64,000 nt of DNA from Thelonectria olida (taxonomy: Eukaryota > Ascomycota > Sordariomycetes > Hypocreales > Nectriaceae): contig JAGPYM010000051.1 of assembly GCA_020736575.1 (NCBI GenBank), positions 1 through 64,000 of the forward strand. Direction: 5' to 3'. Positions 33,497 through 44,188 of the stretch are shown in pieces. The position numbers and the translations under genes are program-made. Under the pieces are notes generated by a model. It was given only the letters and a program-made list of their open reading frames with translations, did no database searches and was not told the DNA's origin. How positions within the stretch are numbered: position 1 is the stretch's first letter; each line of letters starts with the position of its first letter.

Positions 33497-35050
33497 GGTT
33501 AAACTGCCTCTTCAGGCAAGGTAGGGGGTTCGGCCGGAGCGAGGGTGAACAGCCCGGCAGGATCACATCTTTCTCCTTATCCCCATCCTGCGGCATACTT
33601 ATGAGACTTTAATCAGCCGGTTGCCTCTTATCATCCCTATTAGATGCCATCGCGCCATCCCTGAACGTATCTGGCATCCCTTCGGCAAGAATGGTATCAT
33701 CGCAGCCATGTGCTGTGGTTGAGTCATGGCTCGTTGTGCTGCAGAAGTACTCTCCCTCCGCTTACGCAGCCAACACGCCCTCGTATTCCATTCGGACAGT
33801 TCATCTAGATTCCTCTGATGACAACAGTCAAGGCAGACTCGACGAGGTTCAGGGTCAGCCGTGGAGACAATCAGGGGCGCTGCAAAACGCCGATGGCTTG
33901 CATAAATTGACGAGACGAGCAATGCCAGTTAGTGATGATCGGTCATCCTCCGAAGCCATTACACACACGTCACCTTCACCGGGGCTATTACCTCAACACA
34001 TACGCTTTCCTTGTCGGGGTAATGGACGAGGCAAGAGCCGACCAACAACTGGGTGGCGCCTTGATGGATATGATGACGAGTGTAACCGGGACGGCCGACC
34101 ATGTCATCGACTGTTGGATGCGCCGTTCTTGGCTGGGGGTTTGGCCGTGACGCTCAGGCTAGGTTTAGATGATTCCAAACTGTTAATTGGATTCGGTGTA
34201 AAACTGGAATGAACGTAGACTCTTAAAAGAGGCAGGTGCTCCCGAGAGGAGGGCGTGGCTCCAAACCCCCAAAAAATCGAGGCCCTACACTTCTTAGGGA
34301 AACAAGTAACTACACAGACAATCCCGCTCAGCTCGAGATCAACCCCACCAACAGGCTGTATGATATGAAGAACTGAGGCGGTTTCAAAGAGCGGCTGCCA
34401 TCTGATCCTAGTACCCAATCTAGCATAGGGAGTGTGAAAAGTATGGGAGGATGGGTGGGAGATGCAACGCATGACCAGCGTCGATGTTGGCTTGACTCCC
34501 GCCTAGCTGCGCTACGTTCCGTTTGATACGAACGGAGTCTCCTATCTCTCTTGCCTTGCGACAAGCCCAACACGCAGACGATATGAGGACGTCTCGTTAG
34601 CGAACAAAGGAGGCGGGATGCCACTCAATTAGGACCAAACGGTCCGAGACTAAGCGTATCTAGATGAGAGTTGAGTTGGGCCGAATAGGAGAAGAATGCT
34701 TCTTCAGATGCCGTTCTCATGCGTCTCGGTCAAACGCCTCATCCTCCCGCCACCAAACTTCATTGGCGACCACGCCCTCAAGATCCAGGCCGGCTGGCAT
34801 TATGTGTGAAACCAAGGCCATCAAGTTCATGGCCAACCCTCTTGTCTCCCCCGAGCAGCAGGTGATGGGCGGTTTGTAACCGCAAGTCGAGTTGGCCACG
34901 GGCCTGAAACCAGGAATAGGAAAGTTAATCCGTAAGGCCGTTTCTGCCGGGAAGGGGTCCAAAACGAGACGCCCGGGCTGTGCTGCAGCCCCACACATCC
35001 AGCTCACCCTGACTCACCATGGCTCAGGTTAAAGCAGCTCCGGCTCAGGA
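33497..35050. other. intergenic, no supported gene
   Basis: Overlapping open stretches at 33691-34212 and 33932-34150 show no family I recognise; the second reads like protein (HRGYYLNTYAFLVGVMDEARADQ is split here as HRGYYLNTYAFLVG then VMDEARADQQ) and may be a gene relic. Otherwise nothing seen. Confidence 0.35.
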
Positions 35051-35801
35051 TCATGGGCGACAAAGGAAATTGCCAGAATCCAGATTCGTCGCGCATAATA
35101 AGCTGTTATGTACCCCAACAACAGGACGATGGAATGTACGCGATAGCTGGTCAATATTATTCTGAAGCCAGTTCCTTCTGAGCCAGCGAGACGGAGGTTA
35201 GTTCATGTGAGCCTGAAATTATGCAAGAGGGAGGTTTGACTGACCCTACACAAATGCCGTTGAGGAAAATCCAGTACTCGTCATCATGGGGTGTCCATTG
35301 TCGAGAATATTCGTCCTCAGTTGACTTGAGGCCGTCTTCAGGAATGCCTTTGTTAAAATATCGGCATACGAGGACATTCAGCCCAAGAACCGTTGCAATG
35401 AATAAAAGATAGAGCGAAACTGGTAGATAGAGTAAAAAAGGTAGAGAGATCAAAAAGCCTAACTGGACGACAAAGAGGACGCAATGAAATGCAATGTCGA
35501 TGAGGTTAGCTGCCGTAGGGCAGAGCTCGTCCATGGACCCAGAAGGCCATGGATAGAGCGGCAAAAATATAAAGGGGATGTAAAGAATGTTGCGGGAAAA
35601 AAAGTCTGACATCAGGTGAGCAATAGCAAAGGGGATCCTGTGTACGAAAGAGGACGTTCTGTCTTTGCCCCTTCTTGCGAGTAAAAGAAGCAGGGGGAGT
35701 TGGTGGACATCATGACGGTTGGCTTGCGTTTGATTCATTAAATTTGATCGGAGATGACAGTGGATAGAGTAAAGCTTCGTAATACATAGTCCGGCAGGCA
35801 T
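35051..35801 (-). pseudogene. 5' fragment of a fungal membrane/hydrolase-like gene
   Basis: Minus strand. Exon 35245-35801, a 67-nt intron (35178-35244), then exon 35051-35177. It encodes a hydrophobic N-terminal part (membrane stretches around FCVLFVVQLGFLISLPFLLY-type sequence) and then the block WTPHDDEYWIFLNGICVG-RNWLQNNIDQLSRTFHRPV-VGVHNS, which I recognise as the start of a widespread uncharacterised fungal hydrolase-like family. Similarity stops after VGVHN (about 35107) and the frame ends at 35051; the expected several hundred further residues, including any catalytic region, are missing. A truncated gene; function unknown. Confidence 0.6.
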
Positions 35802-36634
35802 ATGATATCACATGCTACACCTTACGTGGGAGACGGTGGACATGATTACACAAGGTCACCAGTACCTCATCACATAGTTCCTTCTAGTAGTGCTGAGAAT
35901 CTTCCTGCCGCGCCACCAAACATAGGACATTTGGGAGTATCATTCCCTGTCCTTCTATGTGCTTATGTTCAGCTCACCCAAAGCTAGCTTATGGAATGAG
36001 ATTTTGCAGCTGAAATGGTCGGCGTGGCCGGAAGTGGTAGTTGCTGCTGGAAATGAGGTCTCACCGAAAGCTTGCCTCTATTCTTTATCTGATTTGCGAC
36101 TTGCCATGCCACTGACCTGTCCAAACCTGTGCTGCACATGAGCTATACGTGGCCCCAAATATGTGAAATTAGCGGAGCTCTCCAGCAGTTTCGAAACCAC
36201 CTTGCTCCGCTTCTATGGATTCTGCCCATGCCACCTCGACAGCTGCTTAACAAGATCTACTGCTCAGGCCGACTTTCATCAACAACTAAATGCGAGCCTC
36301 TCGTCTTCATTCACATGTCAAAATATGAGTTTTCAGCTATGTAGTGTACCAATTACTGACCTTTGGATTTGCTCCTTAATGGCTAGAATTAATTGTGGTG
36401 GCTGACATTCCAGACGCCACAAGTAACCTCACGCCTCATCCGCCGAACTAATGGCTCTCTTTTTCGACATGTGATGCTCGCTGAACCCAGTGTTCGTTCT
36501 GGAGTTAGACCTATGGAAAAACAGAGACTTATTGGGACCCACTTCGGGACCTGACTGCCCTTTGTCCGCAAGTAGACTGGCATTTCAAACTTCTGCCGCA
36601 TGATTGGCCAACATTCGTATCTAGCTCAATCCTC
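35802..36634. other. intergenic, no supported gene
   Basis: Short open stretches only. Ends at the TA target of the first Fot element. Confidence 0.45.
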
Positions 36635-36636
36635 TA

Positions 36637-38494
36637 ACGTGCTCCACTAGCGAGTGCAACAAACTAGCGAGTGCAACAAAACTTTCTCAAACTCTCATCC
36701 TTTCATCTAATCATGTATTTCTCAACCACCAACCATGTCGCAGTTTAATAACGAGGGAAATATTTTTCTTGCTCTTCAAGCCCTTAAAAATGACCGAAAA
36801 TTAAGTCTGCGACGCGCCGCAAGCATCTACGAGGTCCATTATTGGACCTTATATCGCCGACAGAAGGGCATTCTTTCTCAACGCGATACCACCCCCAAAT
36901 CTCGAAAGCTATCTGATCTAGAGCAACAGATCATTATTCAGTTCATTCTCGACCTAGATTCGCGAGGGTTTCCCCCGCGACTACGTGGTGTTGAAGAAAT
37001 GGCCAATCAACTACTCGCCGACCGCGACGCGTCACCTGTCGGAAAGAACTGGGCTTCCAAATTCGTCAAACGACACTCGGAGCTTATGACGCGTTTTAAT
37101 CGTAGATATGACTATCAGAGGGCCAAATGCGAAGAGCAGACCATTATTCGCAATTGGTTCAGGCTCGTAGAGAACACAATCGCGAAATACGGCATCAACC
37201 TAGCTGATATTTACAACTTCGACGAGACTGGCTTTATGATGGGCATTATTGCAAGCGGAATGGTTGTCACGGGCGCAGAAAGACGTGGAAAGGCGAAATC
37301 AGTGCAGCCTGGAAACCGGGAATGGGTTACAGTTATCTAGGCTATTAATGCGGAAGGGTGGCCGATCCAGCCGTTCATCGTGGTTGCGGGTCAATATCAC
37401 CTCGCCAGCTGGTACCAAGAAAGCAACCTCCCGGGCGATTGGGCTATTGCTACGACTCACAATGGCTGGACCGACAATGATACGGGTCTTGAGTGGCTCA
37501 AGCACTTTGATCGACACACCAAGGCCCGATCAACCGGTCGCTATCGTCTTCTGATCCTCGATGGGCACGATAGTCACCACTCGGTCGACTTTGAGAAATA
37601 TTGCCAGGATAACAATATCGTCACGCTTTGCATGCCATCTCATTCGTCTCATCTGCTCCAGCCTCTTGATGTCGGGTGCTTTGGGCCGCTCAAAAAGGCA
37701 TACGGTCGGGAAATTGAGCACCTGATCAGGTGCTCGATAACCCATGTTTCAAAGACCGAGTTCTTCTCAGCCTTTTATGCCGCCCATGAAGCCGCCATGA
37801 CAAGGAGTAATATTGAGGGAGGTTTCCGAGGGGCCGGGCTTGTTCCTTTGGACCCAGAAAGTGTCATATCGAAGCTTGATGTGCAGCTACGGACTCCAAC
37901 GCCGGTTGAGGAGGAGGCCAGCCTCCCCGACCCTTGGGTTCCCAAGACGCCAAAGACGGTGCTTGAGGCCACTTCTCAATCTGAATACCTGGAAAGACGA
38001 ATCAGGCGGCACCACAGTAGCTCTCCAGCCTCTATTCTCGAGGCGCTCAAGTCATTTTCTAAGGGAACGAAGGCAATAATGCATCAGATGGCGTTATTGA
38101 AGTCTGAGAACCAGATGCTTCGACAGTCAAATGAGGTGCTTAGCAAGCGGCGCAGAGCAAAAAGAAAAATTCTACAGAATAGAGGGAAGATGACAGTAGA
38201 GGGGAGGGAAGCAATTGATCAGAAGGACATTGATGCGCAGATAGCGGCGGAATCGTCGAGAAGTGGCGGTCGAGGAAGGTCGGGGCTAGCGAATGAAAGG
38301 CGTTGCGGAACATGCGGCAGGACGGGTCATAATGCAAGAACATGCCAGATAGTTGTAGAAATGTCTGGAGAAGAGCGTAGTGATTAGTTTCAATTGATTA
38401 CATGCTTTGTTGTGCTTTTTATGCTATATTCTGTCGTGAGGGTCGATATTTTTGTTGCACTCGCTAGTTTGTTGCACTCGCTAGTGGAGTACGT
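36637..38494 (+). mobile_element. Fot1-like (pogo superfamily) transposon A
   Basis: 1858 bp, flanked by TA at 36635-36636 and 38495-38496. Inverted repeats of about 45 bp start ACGTGCTCCACTAGCGAGTG at the left; the right end is the complement with one mismatch (ACGTACTCC). Within each repeat a 17-bp unit, ACTAGCGAGTGCAACAA, occurs twice in tandem. One transposase gene fills the interior on the plus strand. Confidence 0.93.
36735..38387 (+). pseudogene. Fot1-like transposase A, one in-frame TAG
   Basis: A 550-codon frame interrupted only by TAG at 37338-37340; the expected residue there is Gln (CAG), a C-to-T change at CpA. N-terminal helix-turn-helix (LQALKND..LSLRRAASIY), a CENP-B-type HTH (about residues 60-140: LDSRGFPPRL, WASKFVKRH), a DDE_1 catalytic core with three Asp candidates (YNFDETGF, LILDGHDSHH, QPLDVGCFGP), a coiled region and a C-terminal CCHC knuckle, CGTCGRTGHNARTC. 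Length fits the Fot1 family (about 540). The stop lies between the first and second catalytic Asp, so without read-through the product is inactive. Confidence 0.9.
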
Positions 38495-38496
38495 TA

Positions 38497-40354
38497 ACGT
38501 GCATGATAAGCGAGCGGTGAATACAAGCAAGCGGTGAAATTTTCACCACCTATATTGCAGATTCTTCAGTAAAATCACAACAAACTATCTAGTCAATTAA
38601 AACTAATCGGTATACTCCTCTCCAGACGTCTCTATAACGACTGACATGTTCTTGCATTATGACCGGTCTTGCCGCATGTTCCACAACGCCTTTCCTTCGG
38701 TCGCGCTGACCCTCCCTGACCACGACTTCTCGACGATTCGGCTACTAGCTGCATATCAACATCCTTCTGATCAATTGCTTCTCTTCCCTCATCTAGAGTC
38801 ATCTTCCCTCCATTATGTAGGCGCGTCTTTTTTGCTCTGCGCCGCCTGCTAAGGGTCTCATTCGCCTGTCGAAGGATTTGGTTCTCAGGCTTTAATAATG
38901 CTATTTGATGCATTATTGCCTTTGTTCCCTTAGAAAATGACTGAAGTGCCTCTAGAATAGAGACTGGAGAGCTGCTCTGATGCCTTTTAATCCGTCTTTC
39001 AAGGTATTCAGACTGAGAGCTAGCCTCAAGGATAGTCTTTGGGGTCTTTGAGACCCAAGGGCCCGGAAGGCTAGCCTCCTCCTCGACGGGTGTTGGAGTC
39101 CGTAGCTGCACATCAAGCTTCGAAAGCACATTTTCTGGATCTAGAGGAACAAGTCCGGCTCCTCTAAAACTTTCCTGGATATTGCTTTTTGTCATAGCGG
39201 CTTGAAAGGCGGCGTGAAAGGCCGGAAGGAACTCCGTCTTTGAAACGTGGGTTATAGAGCATCTGATCAGATGCTCTATTTGCCGACTGTAGGCCTTCTT
39301 GAGCGGGCCAATGCACCCGACATCAAGAGGCTGGAGTAGATGGGATGAATGAGGTGGCATACAGAGCGTGATGATGTTGTTCTCCTTACAATATGTCTCA
39401 AACTTGGTTGAATGGTGGCTTTCATGCCCATCGAGGATTAGAAGGCGATAGTGGCCATTTGATCGGGTCTTTGTGTGTTGATCGAAGTGCTTGAGCCACT
39501 CAAGACCCGTCTCATTGTCCGTCCAGCCATTTTGAGTCGTAGCAATAGCCCAATCGCCCGGGAGGTTGCTTTCTTGATACCAGCTGGAGAGGTGATATTG
39601 GCCCGCAACCACGATGAACGGCTGGATCGGCCACCCTTCCGCATTAATAGCCTAGATGACTGTAACCCATTCCCGGTTTCCAGGCTGGACTGATTTCGGT
39701 CTTCCACGCCTTTCTGCCCTGTCACAACCATTCCGCTTGCGATCACACCCATCATAAAGCCAGTCTCGTCAAAGTTATAGATATCAGATAGGGTGATACC
39801 ATATTTCGCGATTGTATTCTCCACAAGCGAGAACCACTTGCAAATAATAGCCGGATCTTCGCATTTAGCTCTCTGGTAATCGTATTTACGATTAAAACGC
39901 ATCGTGAGCTCTGGTTGTCGCTTAATGAAGTTGGAAGCCCAGCGCTTGCCAACAGGTGACGCGTCGCGGTCAGCAAGCAGTCGGTTGGCCATTTCTTCAA
40001 CATCACTAACTCGCGGGGGAAATCCTCGCGAATCTAGATCAAGGATATACTCAATAAGAGTCTGTTCCTCTAGATCAGATAGTTTCCGCGAATTGGGCAT
40101 AATATCACGTCGAGTAGGGATACCATCGCGTCGGCGGCATAGCGTTGTATCAGAGACCTTGAAGATCTTTGAAGCGCGATAGGGAGTTAATTGAGGGCCG
40201 TTCTGAAGGGCTTGAAGGGCAAGGTTGATATTTGCCTCATTAATTGATAATGACATCATGTGTGGTTGAGACAATTAAGTTGAAGGGTGAGGTTAGGTGG
40301 TTGGTGAAAAATTTCACCGCTCGCTTGTATTCACCGCTCGCTTATCATGCACGT
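38497..40354 (-). mobile_element. Fot1-like (pogo superfamily) transposon B
   Basis: 1858 bp, inverse orientation to element A. It shares the TA at 38495-38496 with element A and has TA at 40355-40356 on the other side. Inverted repeats begin ACGTGCATGATAAGCGAGCG; within each, a GCGAGCGGTGAA-type unit occurs twice (AAGCGAGCGGTGAATACAAG then gCGAGCGGTGAAA). The first six bases, ACGTGC, equal those of element A but the rest of the repeat is different, so A and B are sister families. Confidence 0.93.
38632..40259 (-). pseudogene. Fot1-like transposase B, TAG plus one frameshift
   Basis: Minus strand, start at the ATG ending at 40259. Same architecture as transposase A: HTH, CENP-B-type HTH, DDE core (NFDETGF, LILDGHESHH, QPLDVGCIGP), and a C-terminal knuckle (CGTCGKTGHNARTC). 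A TAG at 39652-39654 occupies exactly the same codon as in element A. In addition one base is missing near 39718 (ACAGGGCAGAAAG versus ACGGGCGCAGAAAG), which shifts the frame about 20 codons before the TAG. Dead copy. Confidence 0.9.
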
Positions 40355-40401
40355 TATGTTTTTGGCGATTCTGAAAAATCCCTTATTTTCAAACCCCATT
40401 G

Positions 40402-40627
40402 TGTTTAATAGTGGCAAAAGGAAGCTCATGGAAACAGCTTGAAAGGCTGATAAATATTGTCATCAAAGATGACGGCTGCCACCTATTGCCACAGGCTTGG
40501 CAAGCAGCTTCCAATTGATTCCACATAGCACAGAAAAGACATATAGAGCTGGCTCTGAAACCTCAAGCAGCAAGGGGGACAGACAGAAGAACATCAATAC
40601 ACACATAATTCACCCCAAAATCTGACA
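40402..40627 (+). mobile_element. LTR copy related to 1743-1944
   Basis: 226 bp, TGTTTAATAG ... AAATCTGACA. Collinear with the LTR at 1743-1944, with a 12-16-nt longer spacer (CTCATGGAAACAG) after the shared GTGGCAAAAGGAAGCT and the conserved GTCATC-aaa-GATGAC hairpin. No clear 5-bp duplication flanks it (CATTG on the left, TTGTA on the right), so it may be a solo LTR with a decayed site or the left LTR of a deleted element. Confidence 0.75.
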
Positions 40628-40979
40628 TTGTATTTGCCCTCAATTTCACTGGGCTGTGCATCAAGGTACCAACAATTCAGCTACGAGTTTACCCCAAAAC
40701 TCGTAGAAAACACCATGCGCAGACTGTCAATACGCAAGGCCGAATGCAGAGGAGACGTACGGCTTAGGTTTGTTGTCGGCCCCTTTGTGGTGAATAAACT
40801 TGACGGCCGTAGCTGGTATATGCTCGTGACGGTTAAGCGCTACGTCAAAGGGACATTGATTGGCTAGCTTTGCGCCGCTTAGCAAGTTCATCTGTAGACC
40901 ATCCCTATTTCAAGAAGTCTCGATTTATCCGTTAATCTTTGCTCATGGCACATAAGCTGGCTTCAACCTTGAACTATTG
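40628..40979. other. spacer between LTR copy and Zn2Cys6 gene
   Basis: A 79-codon open stretch (40628-40867) has no recognisable similarity. It could be internal retroelement sequence next to the LTR. Nothing else seen. Confidence 0.4.
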
Positions 40980-43341
40980 TCATAGCGTATCCCAGGATAC
41001 AGTCTCGTCCTCCATCGGTTCGTCCTCGCTTGAATCCTCCTGATTCGTGAACTCTCGGAACAGCGCTATATCCTCAAACCTATCAGCCAGTCTCTCAACA
41101 GTTGCCTCCTCAGGGTCCGTCATGGCAAGATTCAAGTCGGCCATGAACGTAGCCCGAATATCCTCCGATGAGCTGCTTAACCAGTTTTCCTCAAATTGCT
41201 GCATTAAGTGTCGCGCCTCGCTCGCCGATAGATCTCCTTGCTGCAATGTCATGGAAAGTAGACTGCGGCCGATAGCTTCTGCGAAGCGGTACGCCTGCCG
41301 CAGATGCCCATAGCACCTAATGCAGAAAAGGAGATAGAAGCGCCATGTAGGGTCCTTCGTGTCGCCAAGGATGGCATTGGCAACATGGATCAAAGCTGTG
41401 TGCCACAGCATCGTATAAGTCGAAGATGCGTAGTTTGTGCGGTACACGACTATCAGGCGCTTGAGTTGATTAACGGACGCTTTATAAGCAGCATCGAGCG
41501 AGGCTTTCTTGCAAGGGAAGGTCTTGAGTCGCAGCGGTCTCGAAGCGGACCTGGCTCGTACTGTGAAAGGGCGCAAAATATCGAGAATGGCGGCATGGAG
41601 CCAGATACTAGTAATCAGGTCAGAAGACCAGTTCAAGCTTGAATTAGAGATAGGAATGAAGCAGGGCAAAAAGAGTTGACGCACTGGAAAATGAGCACAT
41701 GATGCGGACTATCTTCTGAACGCATCATGGATGGCGGCAGCGTCTCCGCCCAAGCAATGAGCTCACGGTACTTATACTCGGCAAAGGCGAGACTAAGATG
41801 ACCGCTCAGACGCTCACGCGGATGGGGTTGATCGCGGTAGAATCGCAAGGTCACTTCGTGAATGATACGCCAGAACCGGCATAGAACCGGAAAGGTGTCG
41901 CCCATATACGCTGACTTTAGAGTCTCTCTAACGGACTCGGAACTATCGTCAGAGCCACGATGCCACGTATGCCCGGGTATTGGAAGTATGGGGGGATATT
42001 CCGGGTATGAGAGGCCGGGTTGTTGATAGAATAGTGATATAAGTCTGAGGGTATAAGCACGTTGGACGTCCGACGTCTGTTCTTGGGTTGCCCACTTACA
42101 CTATCCAATTGAAGGTGCCCCAGGCAGCATATGAAGTTGCGTTTTGTAGTTCAGGGGTTACTTCTCGAGCCTTGCTGGCTGCCACGATGGGATCAACCCC
42201 GAACAAGCCCATGCGTGCTCCCATGGCGTTTGCTTCCGACGCGTATGTCAAGACATAGTGATCCTTACCATCGCCCAAATATGCCAAACCCAGCAACTGA
42301 GTGCCGGCGAGATTTAGGAGGGAATCAGTGCACTTCTCTTCCGACCAGAGCGCCTCTGCCTCCTCACTGAACCGAGGCATATATTGCTTAACCGTGGGGT
42401 CGGAAGCACTGTACATTTGCTGTGATGTCCTTGTCAGCGAGGTAAGTGGTTTGCCCTGTGTGTTAAGGCCACCTACACAACCCCAGTACATGATGGCATT
42501 GATAAGCAATCGACTGCAGTGTCCCAGGCGGCAGTTGACCAGATCATCCACAAACAGGTCAGGGTCGAAGGTCCCCAACAGAGGATGGTCCGTCTCCAGG
42601 TACAACGATATGATTTTGGCGGCGATGTCGTTCGGGAACCGGACGGAGGTCCAGAAACTCATGTCGAGGTCCTCTAATCGCTCGTCACAAGAGCGTAAGG
42701 TTGATATCGGATGTCTCGTGGGGTGCTGCGCGGGGAATGGGTTGGGTTCAGAATTGGACGACGAGCTGATATCTTCGCTGTCGGTCGTCGATATGCGGCC
42801 GGTACCAAGGACTGCCCTACTGAACGTGAGCGAGAAGAGAAGACGGCGTGCGACAACGCACAGGCATGGTGTTGAGTTCGAGAATTTCTGTCAGCGCGAT
42901 GTGACTGACTTTAAGATGCTAGCCTCGAAGGGCTGGAGCGGCGGGAAGGACACTGGGTTCCTTGCCATGAGCTCGTACTCCAGCCTTAGGTGTCTTGTGG
43001 ATATTGGAGTCCATTCTTGTCCTGAAGTAAGACGTCCTGGTCCCCTTCTCGCTTGGACTATTGACAGGGCGGTTTCAAGATCGTTGTGGCATCGAAGGAT
43101 TTGTAGGATATCGAGGGCCTGGCTCTCGGGTCCAGACTTTAGGAGGTCGAATAGTTCGAGGATTTGATCCGTTTCTTCGCTCGTCTGACCTTGGCTGCGG
43201 CTATCTACGTAGGTACACGAGTCCTTTTCGCCTCGTCGTCGACAAGCCTCGCAACGAGGCCGCTGACCGCCGCACTAGGTACCCAAAGTTAAGGGCTACC
43301 TAAGCTGCATCAGAATGATGTTTGCATGACGTACAAACCAT
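40980..43341 (-). CDS. Zn2Cys6 fungal-specific transcription factor
   Basis: Minus strand. Exons 42910-43274, 42477-42819, 42100-42419, 41685-42044 and 40980-41637; introns of 90, 57, 55 and 47 nt. These exons sum to 682 codons in one consistent frame. The N-terminal exon begins with the second half of a Zn cluster (CGGQRPRCEACRRRGEKDSC). The centre is a fungal transcription factor middle homology domain (DHPLLGTFDPDLFVDDLV, QMYSASDP, LLGLAYLGDG, MGARMGLFGVD). The C-terminus is acidic (EDSSEDEPMEDE). The first half of the cluster is unclear: a candidate MVCTSCKHHSDA at 43341-43306 would give the correct C-x2-C-x6-C spacing only with a non-standard 31-nt splice, and it lacks the usual basic residues. 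DNA binding may therefore be impaired. The target is unknown. Confidence 0.8.
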
Positions 43342-44188
43342 GGGTCAGATTATTGTTGGGGTGGGTATCTTGAGCGTACGATGGGGTGAATTCAATACGA
43401 TTATGGAGTAGAAACTGATGATCTTATTGATTGAGGTCTTGATCATCCCTTGTCTTGCTTGCTGCTCTTCGTGCGGGGGCGTCAGTCCATTTCCCATACC
43501 TACGCCGCCACAAGCCACAAATATCGTTGTAGTAAGTGTGGCTGCCTCTCTAACCGCACATAGGTGTCAATCTAACAGATTCTCTGATGGGTCTGATTGG
43601 ATGTATGTATATTCTTAGTTGAGCAAGGTTCCCACTCTGAGTTCCTGTACATCCTTATACTGGAGGAGCTAGAAGGATATCGCTATAACAATCACACGCC
43701 CAACTATCCAAAATGCACACCGTGACACCAAAACCCAATTTGAGGTGTTTTTGGGTAGGGGCACACCCACCGTACGCCTCGTTTAAAACATTATCAGTTC
43801 GTAGGATCGCTTAGTCACCAAAATTCATCAAACAGTCATTGTTAGCTAGTCACGTGCAGCCTGCATTTTGGTCACGTGCCCACGCCTAATTCTCTTCACA
43901 ACAGGCTACGAGCCTCTCTTTCTTTTCTTCTTCCTCCTTCAACGTTAATTTGAAGATAAGAATACCCTCCTTTGGCACCAAAATAACGCCGCTATAATGC
44001 GCCCTGCGTGGGCGTTCAATTTGCTCTGATGTCGCTTGGTTGCGCGCTACATTTAGATAGTTATGCATTTTGCCCATATTCGCTGACCCACGCGCGCCTA
44101 CGATTTTCCGCAGTACGTGCTGACGCAGGCTAACCGTTACCGAGGCAAGAACCCCATCCAACCTTCCGACCGATACAGCCCCGTACGC
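43342..44188. other. intergenic, two CACGTG boxes, small unassigned ORF
   Basis: Two CACGTG palindromes about 22 bp apart near 43851 and 43873. A 91-codon minus-strand frame (43886-44161) is unrecognised and abuts the LINE-3 break; it may be noise. Promoter region for the Zn2Cys6 gene on the left side. Confidence 0.4.

Noticed and set aside
36635..40356. Composite transposon made of two Fot elements
   Set aside because: There is no cargo between them; they touch at a single shared TA, which is explained by nested insertion.
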